Positions 36,466-48,225 of a DNA stretch of 64,000 nucleotides are shown here, piece after piece. Origin of the DNA: Chrysaora quinquecirrha (taxonomy: Eukaryota; Cnidaria; Scyphozoa; Semaeostomeae; Pelagiidae). The stretch's first letter is position 1, and each line of letters begins with the position of its first letter. Made by a program: the position numbers and the translations under genes. The notes under the pieces were generated by a model. That model saw only the letters and a program-made list of their open reading frames with translations, searched no databases and was not told where the DNA came from. Location: positions 124,001-188,000 of the forward strand of contig JACTAT010000115.1 of assembly GCA_014526335.1 (NCBI GenBank), in the 5' to 3' direction.

Positions 36466-38160
36466 TCAGTTAGAAATTACGTTATTACATGAAACAGTAT
36501 CATCATAGAAAGGTGCAACTGGACCAGATAGTAACCATCCTAACTTGCTACTAACGGCAACAGGCCCTACTTCTCCTTTCATAACCTCACCTATAACAAT
36601 ATCATGGTAGAAATCAGCACCTATTAAGATATCTATACGTTGGTTGCTGCAGTTAAAGTTGTTGGCTAATTCAAGCCCCATAAGATGAGGATACTGTGTA
36701 ACCTCAATGCGCGAGGACATGGGGGAGTAAATAGCAGGGTGACATAGCGCAGTTATAGACATAAAATCATTATTTAGCTCTATGTTCAAAACTAAACGAT
36801 CACAAGACTTTGTTACATAATTTTCAGAACCAAACGTGTTTAGATTTAATTTCTCTATACATTCGGTTTTTAATTTTAATACTTTCCTCAATCTTTCGAC
36901 AACATATCTTTTGACTTCCAGAGTCAAATAACACGTTGACTGGAACCCTCTGACTGCACTCTTCTTCAAAGGCATAGGTTTGAGTAGTTTGTAAAAGGAT
37001 GTTTGATTTTCCTTTCATAGCAGATGCCGTAACAGATGATTCTGTCTCTGGTTTTTCCTTGTCTTTGCTGTTCTTTAAGCATACGATTGCGTGATGCTTT
37101 CCTTTGCAGTAGCGACACTTTCTGTTACTCTGACACTGCTTAGTCAAATGTCCAGATTTCAAGCAGCATAAACAACGTTTTGCAGCGTTTAGAATTTCAA
37201 TTTTAGTTTAGGCTTTCTTACATCTGTTACCTCTTGGGAGTCCGTTGTGTAATGTTCTTTACTGCATAAAAAGCACTTGATTGTGTATTTCGTATTTGAT
37301 GCTGATACAAACGCTTTTGTAGTTCTCACTGGGGTATTCACAATGGGTTTCGCCGCTCTGTCGCTTACTTTATTTCTCACATGGATTTTTTCACATAAGT
37401 CCCGTGCTTCTATTTCGGTTCTAATAATGCTCATTATTTCATCTATTTGCCATATATCCTGGGAAGTTTTTCTAGCAACTTGCAAGGTAATTTCAGATGG
37501 CATTCGCAACATAATTACTGGGATGAGCAGACTTCCGTACCTTTCTGATGAAACACCCAAGCTTTCTAAGCCTCTGACGTGCACCAAAATGTTGTCATAA
37601 AGTGAATGCAAATTTTTGGCTTTCTCTTTCACAGATGATTGTAGATTCAGCAACTCCTGCATATGAGCGCTTATCACTTGTTGTGACCTCCCAAAACGTG
37701 CTTTTAATAGCTGCACTGCCTTTTCGTAATTTTCTTCGATCATCTCCAGCCCTTCTAAAGCTTTATGTGCGACACCTTCCAGAGACGTGATCATATAGTT
37801 CAACTTATGAACCTTGGACAGACTTTCATTTTCATCAACCGCAACTCTAAAACTCTGCTAAAATGCTTGAAACTTCGTTATGTCTCCTCAAAATTTTGGT
37901 AGTTGTATCTTAGGCAATTTCACACCCGGTGTGCCACGGCCTGAAGAAGAACTTGTATTTAAACCCATCATTGTTGGAAAACTTATAGGCATCCCTTGAA
38001 AACCAGAGATCTTTATTGGTGAACTTATATGCCCCAAGGGCTGCTCCGCGTGTTGAGCTCCCGCCATATCTTCTCGTGAAGTGGGGATTTTCTTCTTGAA
38101 TTCGTCAATCTTTAGAACGATTTCATTTACTCTTGTGCAAATATCTGTGGACTCTTCCAC
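36466..38160 (-). pseudogene. BEL gag and protease
   Basis: 38160-37888 ends with TPGVKLPKIQLPKF. 37803-37189 has LLKARFGRSQQVISAHMQEL and the DUF1759-type capsid text. A CCHC knuckle (CRYCKGKHHAIVC) lies near 37110, then NVLFDSGSQ with the protease Asp (about 36930). 36975-36466 ends with DILIGADFYHDIVIGEV and SSKLGWLLSGP (DUF1758). Frame breaks near 37870, 37180 and 36950 separate the parts. Confidence 0.8.
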
Positions 38161-38485
38161 TTCTGATTCAATGTCGTCAAGTTGACATTTGTTAAGAATT
38201 TACTGACATCTAATTTACTGACACAGCTCTGCTTGTCTTCTCAGGTCTTCACTATAGTCGTTAATTTCAGGACAACTTCATCACTTGGCAAGGAACCATC
38301 TGCTCCATATTCTCTCATTAATACCATAGCATCGCGCTCTAATTTGGTAATCTTACCTCGATTTCCACTTCAAATCGCTTGAAGCCTTTTTAAACAGTCA
38401 TCGTGAATTGCGGTGCCAGTGTTGTCCTCGTTTTGTAACATTTTTCAATCTTTCAGCAATTCAAACTTATTTCCAATTTCTCACT

Positions 38486-38503
38486 GCCCCATCTTTGGCA
38501 CCA
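38486..38503 (-). promoter_or_regulatory. primer-binding site of the BEL element
   Basis: Directly after the 5' LTR, the sense strand reads TGGTGCCAAAGATGGGGC. TGG at the LTR edge pairs with the CCA end of a tRNA primer. This fixes the orientation of the element as minus. Confidence 0.75.
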
Positions 38504-38786
38504 TGTTTTGTGAAGTCAGATTCGAAGCAGTGAGAAGAACGTGGATTACATTATATATATATTCATAACATAACAAAACATCTGAATAAGTATGATAAAT
38601 TATAGCAAAAATATTGACTGATTTACGTTTCGTGTTCATGACACGTTTTTATTCATGACTATAGTTTAAGCAGCTGGTATCTTGTTACATGGCATGCAAT
38701 CAACACGATTATAGTTCTAGAGGCCTGGTTCTAGTTAAGTACAAGGTTACAATGTACAAAGTTACAAGGTACAGATCTTCACAACA
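38504..38786 (-). repeat. 5' LTR of the BEL element
   Basis: 283 bp copy matching 33477-33740 along its length, with TG..CA ends on the sense strand (TGTTGTGAAG...CACAAAACA). Adjacent to the primer-binding site. Confidence 0.9.
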
Positions 38787-39419
38787 CCCTGCAGACCATC
38801 AAGCATCACAAAATTTTACAACAATTTGGAAAATTTTACTTTTAAAATACTAAATTTTGTCAACTCTTAATTTCTTTAATCTGTCATCTTAGGTAAAAAT
38901 TGTTCATCCAAGCTCATTGGTAGCCAATCCAGTTAAGTCAAAGGGTTCATCAGATGTTATAAAATCCCTAGCAAATGGAAGAGTCAGTGCTGCAGTGAAG
39001 AATTTTGCAGATGATGATATGCTGAGACCACATTTATTAAATTGGATAGAAAATAATATAGCAGACGATATATCTCAACTGGTTAGCCTTAAAAACCCAA
39101 GCATTTTATCTCAAACATCAGCAACTGCCTTATTAACAATCACAAATGATAACATTGAGAATGAATTGAAGATCCAAGCTCCCTTGGTATATCTGGTGCT
39201 AAAAAGCATTGCCATATCAAAGAGAAGAAAATCCAAGATATCTCCTGGGAAGGCTTGTGATAATAGTACACCTAATGTTGTCATGACTATCAGTGCTTTG
39301 ATGAGAGCAAGGGCTCAAACCATTACTGCCATGGCATACAACATTGGATTTATTCTTCATCACAGTGGTGCAAAAAAGGGTGAGATAAATTTGTTCATGT
39401 TAGACATCTTAAACACCTT

Positions 39420-39874
39420 CCTCAGAGAAATCCATATATTCACAGTTTTCATTCTCCTCCCAATCACTCTCAAAATCGTCCCCACCTGAGCAATCAAAAT
39501 CAGAAAGCTCAAAGTCACTGTTTAGTACATGATACAGCTTCTCTTTAGAGTAGGATTTCTTCTTCTGTCATATCCACATTTGCTTTCTGCATTTCATGAA
39601 CATCAATGTCTTCGAAAATTACATGAAGGATACATATGATTTTTGCTCCAACTCTTTCAATTAGAACTGCTGTGTTGCACATGATAAACTTACATGAGTT
39701 GATGCAGTTCGCTTTTTCAACTAAATCGATTATGATTTTCTCTGAAAAACCAGTGAGGTATGGATTTTTTGTGAATGAAACAGCATCTTTCATTTCATTT
39801 TCAATTTTGAACTTTAGATCTAAAAGGGTTTTTATTGAACAATTTCTCTTTTTCATCTGAACATTTTCTTCCAC
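39420..39874 (-). pseudogene. C-terminal domain of the RecQ-like family, second copy
   Basis: The frame reads LTGFSEKIIIDLVEKANCIN and then VGAKIICILHVIFEDIDVHE. It aligns by eye with the C-terminal domain of the helicase pseudogene at 13.3-13.7 kb (TSFTDDIIADVIEQ..INS...AAEIVLIFKDVFNEI). A frame change near 39545 leads into an acidic tail (ELSDFDCSGGDDFESDWEE) ending near 39420. The helicase core is absent nearby. It is tail to tail with the DUF6589-type gene. It is either the end of another RecQ-like copy or a separate protein sharing this domain. Confidence 0.45.
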
Positions 39875-39948
39875 TTGTTACTGCAATTTTATCCATTAAA
39901 TTAAGAAACTGTCAAAAAACTTTTAGAACTAAAATAGGGCCCAAAAAT

Positions 39949-39996
39949 TAAGAAACTTTTACAACTAGGCCCCGAGCCAGGTTTCTTATAAAAAAA
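39949..39996 (+). repeat. short hairpin element
   Basis: TTAAGAAACTTTTACAACTA...CCAGGTTTCTTATAAAA. The AAGAAAC and GTTTCTT ends can pair. Related copies are at 51541-51590 and, inverted, at 161-210. Confidence 0.6.
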
Positions 39997-40190
39997 CTTG
40001 TAATTAGGTATCTTTTTTGAAGTTTTGCCATTGTCTATGTCTTCCGCTTTTACATATCTTTTGCTGCCTCCCATTTGAAGCTAAACTGTTATTAAGTAAT
40101 ATCCTAACATGTCATAACTTTCATTCATATTTTGGTGATTAAAAAGTAGGTACCACCAATTTATAAAATAAGAATATTCTTTCCATAGAT

Positions 40191-41195
40191 ATGTCTACTA
40201 CTAGGAAAATTGTTGTTTCTTTCGAGGAAAATGAAAAGGTAAGCAGCTGCAGTTCTTCATTGGAATAAGTATTTTAGGAAAGGATACAACATTATATTAA
40301 TATTGGTTGTCTTCTAGGAGATTGAGGTCAAGGAAAATGTTAGTCTTGGAAAACTGAAGAAAATAGTGGCCATGAAATTGAGAATAAACAGACACAAAAG
40401 ATTTATACTCACCAATATGGAAGGCCAAAAATTGGAAAAAAATTTCAGGTAAATAATTTCAATACTATAAAACTTTTTGCAAATTGCAAACACAATACTT
40501 AAAGGCTGTTTTTTCATGCATTATTAATTCACCAATTGTATTGTGCACCGTCATAAAAAATGCCTGCTGTTTTTTATCAGTTTCTTACAAAAATACTTTA
40601 TTGACCATGACACAATGAACTTGAGTTGACAAATTGTTTTGAATTTCTAGAGACTTTAGATTTTATAATCATTTTCTTATACAACATAAACAGACTTAAC
40701 TTATTTAAAGATTAGACATGAAGCTGCCTCTTCTAAAGACAGCTAGGCCACTGATTTAAATAAGTGCAAATAAATTCATAAGTTCAATTACATACTTTCA
40801 AATAAGGGTATTATTACAATAACAATTTGTTGTATTACAAGCGCTTTTGCAGTAAAATTAATTTCAAGATAATAGCCTTTTTATATCATGCCATAGCAAA
40901 AACCAGAAAATATGCTTGCTTCAAAAAAACATAGTGTTAACATATGAAATTATTTGCATTTTCTAGCAGGGAATTCATCTGTCTATGAATACCTTTTTTA
41001 TCTGATTCAATCATAGTGATGAACACAAATTTCAAACACAATTTCTACTTGCATTTCAGAGAAGACAGAATTATGGTCAAAATTTTGAAAGGGACCCGCA
41101 AGATTGGGAATAAGGAAGAAGATAAGAATGGTGGGGAGAGGAAAGACCATAAACTAGCCAAATTCTTTAAAGATGTTATAAACGAGTTCTATTGA
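40191..41195 (+). CDS. small ubiquitin-fold-like protein, three exons, 104 residues
   Basis: Exons 40191-40238, 40318-40448 and 41060-41195 join with GT-AG ends (GTAAGC, GTAAAT; CTTCTAG, GCATTTCAG) and matching phases 0 and 2, giving one uninterrupted 104-residue frame. The product begins MSTTRKIVVSFEENEKEIEV, continues VSLGKLKKIVAMKLRIN, then KRFILTNMEGQKLEKNFRED and RIMVKILKG, and ends in a charged helix (LAKFFKDVINEFY). A beta hairpin, a helix, two short strands and a final strand are the order of the ubiquitin/PB1/RA-type beta-grasp fold; this is inferred from pattern, not sequence identity. It has no C-terminal Gly-Gly, so it would not be conjugated like ubiquitin. It lies just outside the 42.3-58.4 kb element. 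It is one of the few loci with no visible lesion. Confidence 0.65.
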
Positions 41196-42300
41196 ATGTT
41201 TAATTTAATTCATTAAAAACACAGAATTGCAACCAATTGTTATTTCAATACAGTATTTAATTTTCATGCCTTAATTTACATTTCCATAATAATCATAATT
41301 ACTCTACATTGAAAAATCAATAGTTCATTCATTCAGCATTTAAGCAGTTTTGTCTCTGGGGTGGTGGTGTTGGTGGAGGGGGGGAGTTAAAAATAATTGA
41401 CAATTAAACCTTTTTATCCAATAAATAACTTTACTGGCATGGCTTGACAATTGAATAACAGTTGGAAATACCCTATAATTGGTTTAGGTACCCCCCCTTC
41501 AACTCCAGTAAAGAAGCTGTTCAAACATTGATATTCTGAGATTTTGATAACAATGGGAAGGTGATGAAATTAATTATTGTAATATTTCTGTGATTATGAA
41601 CCACATTGATGAAAAATTTACAAATGAAATGACAATAATGCCTGGCCCAGACCCTTTTTTAAATTGAATTTTCATATCTTCATATTTATTTGTAACAACA
41701 ACAGCAGCAACCGATATATGTTGCGAGTAGCGAGTAGCGAGTCTATATTCAAGTCTAGGGCAAGATTATAGCTGTGTGACAGAAAAAGAGACAATATTGA
41801 CACTTCAGCAATGAAATATTCATGCACAGGTCGGACAAATAAATGTTCACTTATTTAATGCTTAAGGGACAAATAGGCCTAGGGGCTGCTGCCCCCTTTC
41901 CTCTAGCTTGCTCTACAATCAAAATATACCAAATCATCATATTTTTGATCTTTTCAGATGTTTTGCGCCCCCCACCACACCCATTTTCGTGTAAAATAAC
42001 ATGAAACAATAACAACATTGCAGTCTTTTCCAGTTGAAGCAAAGCATGATGGGATAGAAAAAGTGGCGTCAGCAGAAAATTTCTTTCAATCAAATATTTC
42101 GTCCTATTTTTCAAGTAACGGAAAGAAACGCTGGAAAAGAAATATTTGAGGTTTGTTTTCTCTTCTCCTTTTCAGCTACTTTTTCTAAATTCATGTTCAA
42201 GAGTATTAGAAATTATCTTTCTTCTCAAAAAAATAATTTTGCAGTTACCCGCTGCTTTCTTTCCATTTGTGCTTCTTCTTCCCGGCTTGGAGCCAGGGCG
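41196..42300. other. no gene seen
   Basis: Contains G- and C-rich microtracts (GGTGGTGGTGTTGGTGGAGG near 41360) and a short tandem GCGAGTA (x3) near 41725. No coding region is supported. Confidence 0.5.
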
Positions 42301-42500
42301 CACAGGTAAAACGCTCATGTAATATACTCTGAAATATGACATAGAATGAGCTGTGTAATATGACATTTGTGTGTAACTTTTACAACATGTAATATGCCGG
42401 AATGTTGGGCAATACTGGAAATATGCTGTGTAATATTATGCCCTGTGTAACAATACGTAGTGGGTAACGGTACCTGTAATATGACATGAGTAATGACAGT
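42301..42500 (+). repeat. left terminal and subterminal repeats
   Basis: Terminal CACAGGTA followed by repeated CTCATGTAATAT, GTGTAATATGACATTTGTGT, CATGTAATATGCC and CTGTAATATGACATGAG. The same vocabulary fills 56890-58373 inverted. Clustered subterminal motifs are typical transposase-binding sites. Confidence 0.65.
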
Positions 42501-42714
42501 ATTCCTGAGGTTTTACAAAATCGATGCTGATTGGTTTATTCAGCAAAGTGGGGATTACATGGGTTCCGAAGGTTTCGGGCTGTATGATTGGTCAATAGGG
42601 GGAATCTTCTAAAGAACAAGTACTTCCATTCGTTAAAATTCAGAGTTGCGCAGTAGACGTGTATCAGGAAAAATACAACACAACTGACGGTTTGACAAAA
42701 TGGCGGCAGCAACA

Positions 42715-42972
42715 TAAGATTGGAGTAAGCACTTTATGGACAATAAAGAGGGAGAACATCTTGAAGATATAAAGGGAAGTTGCATCTACCATTTCTAAGA
42801 AATTGCTAGAGCGAATGGGGCAAATGGAAGACATAAATCTGGAAACCACCAGAAAGATAACAGGATCAGAGTGGAAAAAGATGATAAAGAAAAGGTTATT
42901 GATGAATTGTCAACAAGCAAGGGAACTTTGTCAACCCTCTGTATCAAGAAACAAGATGTCTTCATCTATTTA
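42715..42972 (+). pseudogene. unidentified coding remnant
   Basis: One frame reads STLWTIKRENILKI, stop (TAA near 42770), REVASTISKKLLERMGQMED, then RKITGSEWKKMIKKRLL and ends at TAA 42970-42972. Composition looks coding, but there is no known motif. An ATGGCGGCAGCAACATAAG just upstream resembles a first exon start. It could be a 5' exon of the PHD gene or an unrelated remnant. Confidence 0.25.
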
Positions 42973-43591
42973 AACTACTATGGGCCTATTTTTTGTGGAC
43001 ATTACCATGTGGAAACATCTTGGTATTTATAGCCTAATTATGCTATTGATAGTAGATTGTCAAATTCACTGTAAAAATGGCACATGGCCCCAAAGCCCTC
43101 ACTGGGCTATTTCCATGTGTCATTCAGCAATTGATTTTGATACAATTAGTTACTTTAGAAAAAAAAGAAATTGTACCGTACTATCAAAATTATTAATTGT
43201 ATCCAAATCTATGAGTTATTAAAACCAGTATTCTGTAATTAAGCTGAGAATAAACAATGAAACTTGAAACTTAAAATCTTTATCTATTTAAACTATGGGC
43301 CTTTTTTTGGTGGACATTATCATGTTGAAAAATTTGGAAGGCTGGGCTCAACAAATTGTAGTCATGTTACCATATCTTTAAAATATAAATAGATACTGAG
43401 AAAAAAACAAAACTTTTTAACATTCCCCGATAAGCTTCATAAATAATAACATTAAATTACATGCGAGCAAACATTTATACAGAAACTAAAGATGCAAAAG
43501 AACAATAAAATTTGCAATAAGCAAAAGATGGTAATTCTACATACTATTTCTTGATTAGAAGAGGGTAACCAGAATGATACATATGTACATA

Positions 43592-44317
43592 GGCCCTTTG
43601 CACACTAGACCTAAAATTCTGCCAAAATTCTACCAAACAGTGGGGCGCATTTGCTAATTATTGAGTTCCGACCATAAATTCCTGATGCCCTGAAATAGTC
43701 TCTATCAATCATTTCGACTTCTGATGACAGATTTGATAGCGTTCACCGTAACGTCTGAGAAGAATTCTTTCTTTCTTTCACCCTCAATGCACCATCAACT
43801 TGAATTATATTTATTTTGAAATTGCCTATTTTCGACATTTAGTGAATGACATGAATTAAATTTAAGAATCTAGGTTCTCCGACTTTAGCTCTTCAGAATA
43901 TTGTTGAATAAAGAACCTTAATGCCGCTTGTTGCATTTGTAAAAGTGATACAGTAGTGTAACATATGCAGATAATACCAACATCATTCTTTGCATTCTGC
44001 CCTGGCCGCTTTGCTCCAGCAAATAAAAAAAAATCATAAAAAAGCATGAATAACTCTTCATCCGACATCTTGTTTCGAGAACGAATGAAAAAAGCAAGAA
44101 AATGTCGCTTCAGGTCAAGAAATTAATCCGTGATGACATTTGGCAGAAATAAGGGCAGCTCGGGAGCTGCCCATATTTAATTAGTCGGCCTGTTTCATCC
44201 TTACTAGAATTTATGGATAGTAGAAAATGCAAAAAAGTCCTTGCACACTAGGAAAAAAGGTGTTAATTTGTTAATCCTTACTAAAATTTGGAAAAGTACT
44301 CTAGTGTGCAAAGGCCC
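43592..44317. mobile_element. MITE with 18 bp terminal inverted repeats
   Basis: Left GGCCCTTTGCACACTAGA and right (reverse complement) GGGCCTTTGCACACTAGA differ at one base. 726 bp with no coding content; an internal CTTGCACACTAGG copy lies near 44241. Flanks are both of the ATATRTACA type, but a precise duplication is unclear. Confidence 0.7.
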
Positions 44318-44374
44318 ATATATACACATATTTGAAACTAAAAAATTGACCAAGTACTGGAAGTTTATTCAAAT

Positions 44375-44675
44375 TTTAAAATTGAGTATTGAAAGTTTCT
44401 TAAGAGTTTCTTTAATGTCCATATTGGCAACATAGTTATTCTATCTGAATGATGTTCAAAACCCATTTATCGATCGTATTTAAATGCATGTGGGTTTCCT
44501 ATTTTTCTACTTGTCACAGAAATATGCTATTGCAGACAAAACACAGGAATTAAAGGAACATTTTTGCTGTCTGTGATCACAAGTTTCCTACGTAAAAAAA
44601 TTCCAGTACTTGAGTTTCTTAAATTTTTGACCACACCAGAGTCTGGATTTCTTATAAAGGGTTTCTTATAAAAAT
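44375..44675 (+). repeat. dispersed repeat, copy 2
   Basis: Direct-orientation relative of 21383-21580 (shared AAAGTTTCTTAAGAGTTTCT, AATTCCAGTACTTGAGTTTC and GAGTCTGGATTTCTTATAAA). Its end contains the TTTCTTATAAA motif also used in the short hairpin elements. Confidence 0.6.
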
Positions 44676-46259
44676 AAATACAAGCTTATATGTACCGTAA
44701 ACCATTTGCACTCTGCTCCCATACCTCCATTTGTTATGCCAACTAATTGCATAATTGATTAACTATTCTTATTTGTATTCATTCCTTCAACCATTTCTGT
44801 AGTCTTTACTGGCCCAGAGAGTCTAAGGAGAGCAAAAATTAGGGTTCTGGATAATAAAATTATATTGTGGTTATTACTTGTCAACAAGCAAGGAAACTTG
44901 TAAGTCTTGGCTACATTGTGCATTAGAACACAAACCCTTCAAGCAGCTTTTCCACTTTTCCAAAGGCAATCTTTGCCATAAGGGTTGAGAATTTCTTTAG
45001 AAACAGAAATAATTTTATTTCTCCCTCCCCACCCCCAACTCAATGTTGTTTGTTGATATTTCTTAAATTCCGTCACTTTTCTTTCAACACCTTATGGCCA
45101 AGATTGTAGGATTTTTTTATTAAAACATTATAGAACTATTATTTCTAATTTCAGAGACAATGGTGAAGATGTTCTTGGATACAAATATGAAAAACTGACT
45201 ATGATCATTCAAAGTCATAATAATTGCCTTTTCATTGTTAAACAATAATAATGAATAAGTTTGATTTAACTTGTGTAGCTATTTGGATGAGCAAAATTGT
45301 ACTCTCTTTCTTCTTTAAGTTAATGCACCAATACGGTACAGGTACACTGTGTCTGGTATTTATAAGAATGCATTTTAAAAGACAATCAATATTTATTGTT
45401 TGTAGATACAATTGATTGTGTGTAGTTGTAAAAATTTGTGTTTTCCTGAGATTTCGCCCATCTTTACTTTCTGCACTGACCAATGTTGCTTCTTTTATTT
45501 ATTTGAGCAGAATGCTATTTGGGTTGGCAGCATGGGCAAAAATCTTAGAGGGCTAATGAAACAAACATTGGACAATCCAAAATTTGGTTAGGGCAGCTGG
45601 CTACATCGGCAAAACAAGTTTTAGTTGCTATTATCATAATGGTTATGAATGATGTTAATTATGACAATATTGAGAATGACTTAATGATTATTGTTGCATC
45701 GCCGTTGATAATAGTTATGACCATAGCGTTTATGATGATCATACCAATTGTCATTATGATAATGACGATTATGATGGTGATTATTGTCCTTTGGACATTG
45801 CAATAGAGTTTTTATTTTTTTCATTCAGTCTGACTTTCTTACTTTATATTAAGCTGATATTCTTAGTGCTTATGAAAAGGCCAACCTTGTTATTACTGTG
45901 TTCTTAAATTCTGAGCAAAATCCAGACTCAAGTTCTTATAAAAATGTTCTGATAAAAAGAAAAGTGTACCTTCTATACAAATTTTCCTGAAAAGTGTAAA
46001 AACATTTTCTACATACCTTTTCAATGGCAAAACCTTTTTTCTTCTCACAAAGTAAATCAACTTTGTTCGACACAACAATGACTTTATGACACAAAATTTC
46101 ACCAACAACAATTCATTATGCACTTTGTGTTTACTTTATGAGCAGCCTTGTTTGTTTTGAGCTATTACTACAGTCATATAGCCATATAGCCTTTGACATT
46201 TATCTGAGTCAGGGTTCCACACCCTTCAGTATGAACAACTGACAAATAGAATGACAATA

Positions 46260-47239
46260 GGGTGGGGTGGGGCAAAATGAGTCAGTGAGGCAAAATGGAT
46301 CAAAATGAAAAATTTCAGCTTTTCTCAAGAAACAGGGGACTGGGCAGGAGAACTTTTATATCAACTTCTTTTTGTGACACTTATATGAAGTAAAACACTT
46401 CATTTGGTCTTCCCCATACGAAAAATTGTCAATTTTCAGGCAAATCTTGTAGCATATCATTCAACATATAAAAAAATGCAAAAATTAAACTTTTATTTAA
46501 AGTGCTTCATCATTGATGTGGAGCAGAATTTTTAATTCTATATTATGCACAAACAAGTAGAAAAGGAGGAAAAACCTTAAGTTTGATAGAATTTTTTGAA
46601 TTTAGGAAAATTGTTGGCTTTTTCGTTGATGGGGCAAAATGGGTTGACCCGAAAAAAGTGGAAATTCCCCACTCACAAAAACATTAAATTCATATTTTAG
46701 GTACATTAAAAGATCTTATAGTCCATAGCAAGTGAAAATATTCAAATAATCTATTATTTTCATCAATGGTGGAACTTTCCCTTGAAAGTTCCCGATGTTT
46801 TCATTTAAATAAATGAAATCTGAGTTTTGCAGTACTGCAATATTGCAGTATTGTGAAAATATTTATCCCTTTTTCAATAAGCTCTAAAATTCTCATGTCA
46901 ATGAACATTTATGTAAATGAAAGGTGAACTGACTGCCCAGGAGGTGTTTAGAAGCTTAAAACAAGTTTTAAGCAATATTTGTAATTGAAAATACCCCTCA
47001 CCCATTTTGCCTCACTGATCTGAAACATCAAGCCACAAAATAGTCAGCATTCTAGCATTTGTTGTAAGGAATTGTTACCCCTTGACTCTAAAACCATTAA
47101 TTCAGGCTATAGAGTAGACTTCAGGTGCATGAATAAGAGGTTGATTAACTTACCAGGGGGTCTGCTGTATACAAAAAATCTTTTCAAAGTTGAAAGTTCA
47201 AAATAGATGAATTTTGACCCATTTTGCCCCACCCCACCC
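46260..47239. mobile_element. MITE with GGGTGGGGTGGGGCAAAATG ends and TA duplication
   Basis: The left end GGGTGGGGTGGGGCAAAATG is exactly inverted at 47220-47239 and both sides are flanked by TA. The interior has further copies of CATTTTGCC-type motifs (46630, 46998) in both orientations. TA target duplication fits the Tc1/mariner superfamily. 980 bp, non-coding. Confidence 0.8.
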
Positions 47240-48225
47240 TAATAATTCATGACACAAATGATAAAATGTTAATTATTTAAATTTGATGACATTGCCTGAA
47301 GTAAGGACAGAAAGCAATAAATACCAAGGGGCAAGGTCTAATGACAATGGTAACCGGCAAGCCAAGGGCCAGGCCTAGGCCTAGCTAGATACCGTAGGCC
47401 TAAAATGATGATGATGACTGGAAGAGGAAAAAGGGAATGGGTTCTCTGTTATTTGGTTCGTTTTAAGAAATTAGATGTACTCTACCTTTAGCATGATTTT
47501 TGAAGCATCTTTCTTGAAACACCAACGATCTAAATAAGGCTTGGCGGACAGAACTCAGCGGCTAAAATGATTGCCCAACTTCAGGTTTAAGGAAACCTTC
47601 ACGCTCCATTGCATTACTGTTTGTGATGTGTGGTGTAAGTTATGTAAAAACCAAAAAATGATGCTACATGAGATATTGTATCTTGCCTTACAGTTATCAA
47701 TGAAATTCTTTGCATTTCCTTTCTAAGAACATCTGCTTTCGGAATCCTCATCTTGTTTTTATGCCTAGGCCAAACTTGTCAGTATTTTGGCAGATTTTCT
47801 GGCCGGAACCAGGGCCAAACAAAATCGATTTGACGGTTGAGATTCGAGGAAATTCGATTTGGGGCCTGGGGACGAGGTTGTGGTAAATCTAATTCAAATA
47901 TTCAAAATTTTGATCAATATCAACACACGAGACTTTCCCTCAGTTGCCTCCAACTGAGTTCCGGGCGCAAAAAGGAGTCTGTAAAGATATTACTTTTTCG
48001 TTTCGTGATACCTCTACTTACAATATCATACTTTTTTCTAGGGCACAAAATCCCGCAGAGGATGTTTTCAATTACTTTTCAAAATTGGCTCAAAAAGGGT
48101 ATGAATTCTCTGATACTTTTTCGATACCTCTGGCAATCTAGACACAAAAAGCTTTCCACACAAACATACAATGCAGTTGTATTGTGAATTAAATTTTGCT
48201 TGTAAAATACAAAAACCTGTTTCAG

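Larger units (their letters stand above)
33477..38786 (-). mobile_element. BEL/Pao LTR retrotransposon, internally deleted
   Basis: Two near-identical LTRs (33477-33740 and 38504-38786) bound a 4.8 kb interior with Gag, protease, RT and integrase in BEL/Pao order on the minus strand. RNase H is missing and the integrase core is largely deleted. The LTRs keep TG..CA ends. No clean 5 bp target duplication is seen (TCCCC left, CCCTG right). It sits in the intron of the DUF6589-type gene, opposite in orientation. Confidence 0.9.
31793..39380 (+). pseudogene. DUF6589-type gene, N-terminal part, interrupted by two retroelements
   Basis: Exon parts are 31793-31977 (MAVTPNKVYPKKFLPDSSCR, C-x2-C), 32997-33379 (ITICHQCHAKV or SCKSCHTKIKRYSKVFDEIE, then a spacer with frame changes and a donor GTAGGT) and 38893-39380 (after acceptor TCATCTTAG: KIVHPSSLVANP, KNPSILSQTS, TPNVVMTISALMRARA, ILHHSGAKK, then donor GTGAGA). 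The two C-x2-C pairs resemble a zinc-associated N-terminus, and the later blocks match the N-terminal region I know from DUF6589 proteins, a transposon-associated family. A LINE splits the first exon and a BEL element lies in the intron. The phase across 33379/38893 does not match as written; an A8 tract near 33359 may explain it. A C-terminal fragment of the same family is at 59.2 kb. Confidence 0.55.

Noticed and set aside
47837..48187. Open frames just upstream of the PHD gene as its first exon
   Set aside because: None ends at a donor with the phase needed for the exon at 48226, and the two overlapping frames give unrelated proteins.
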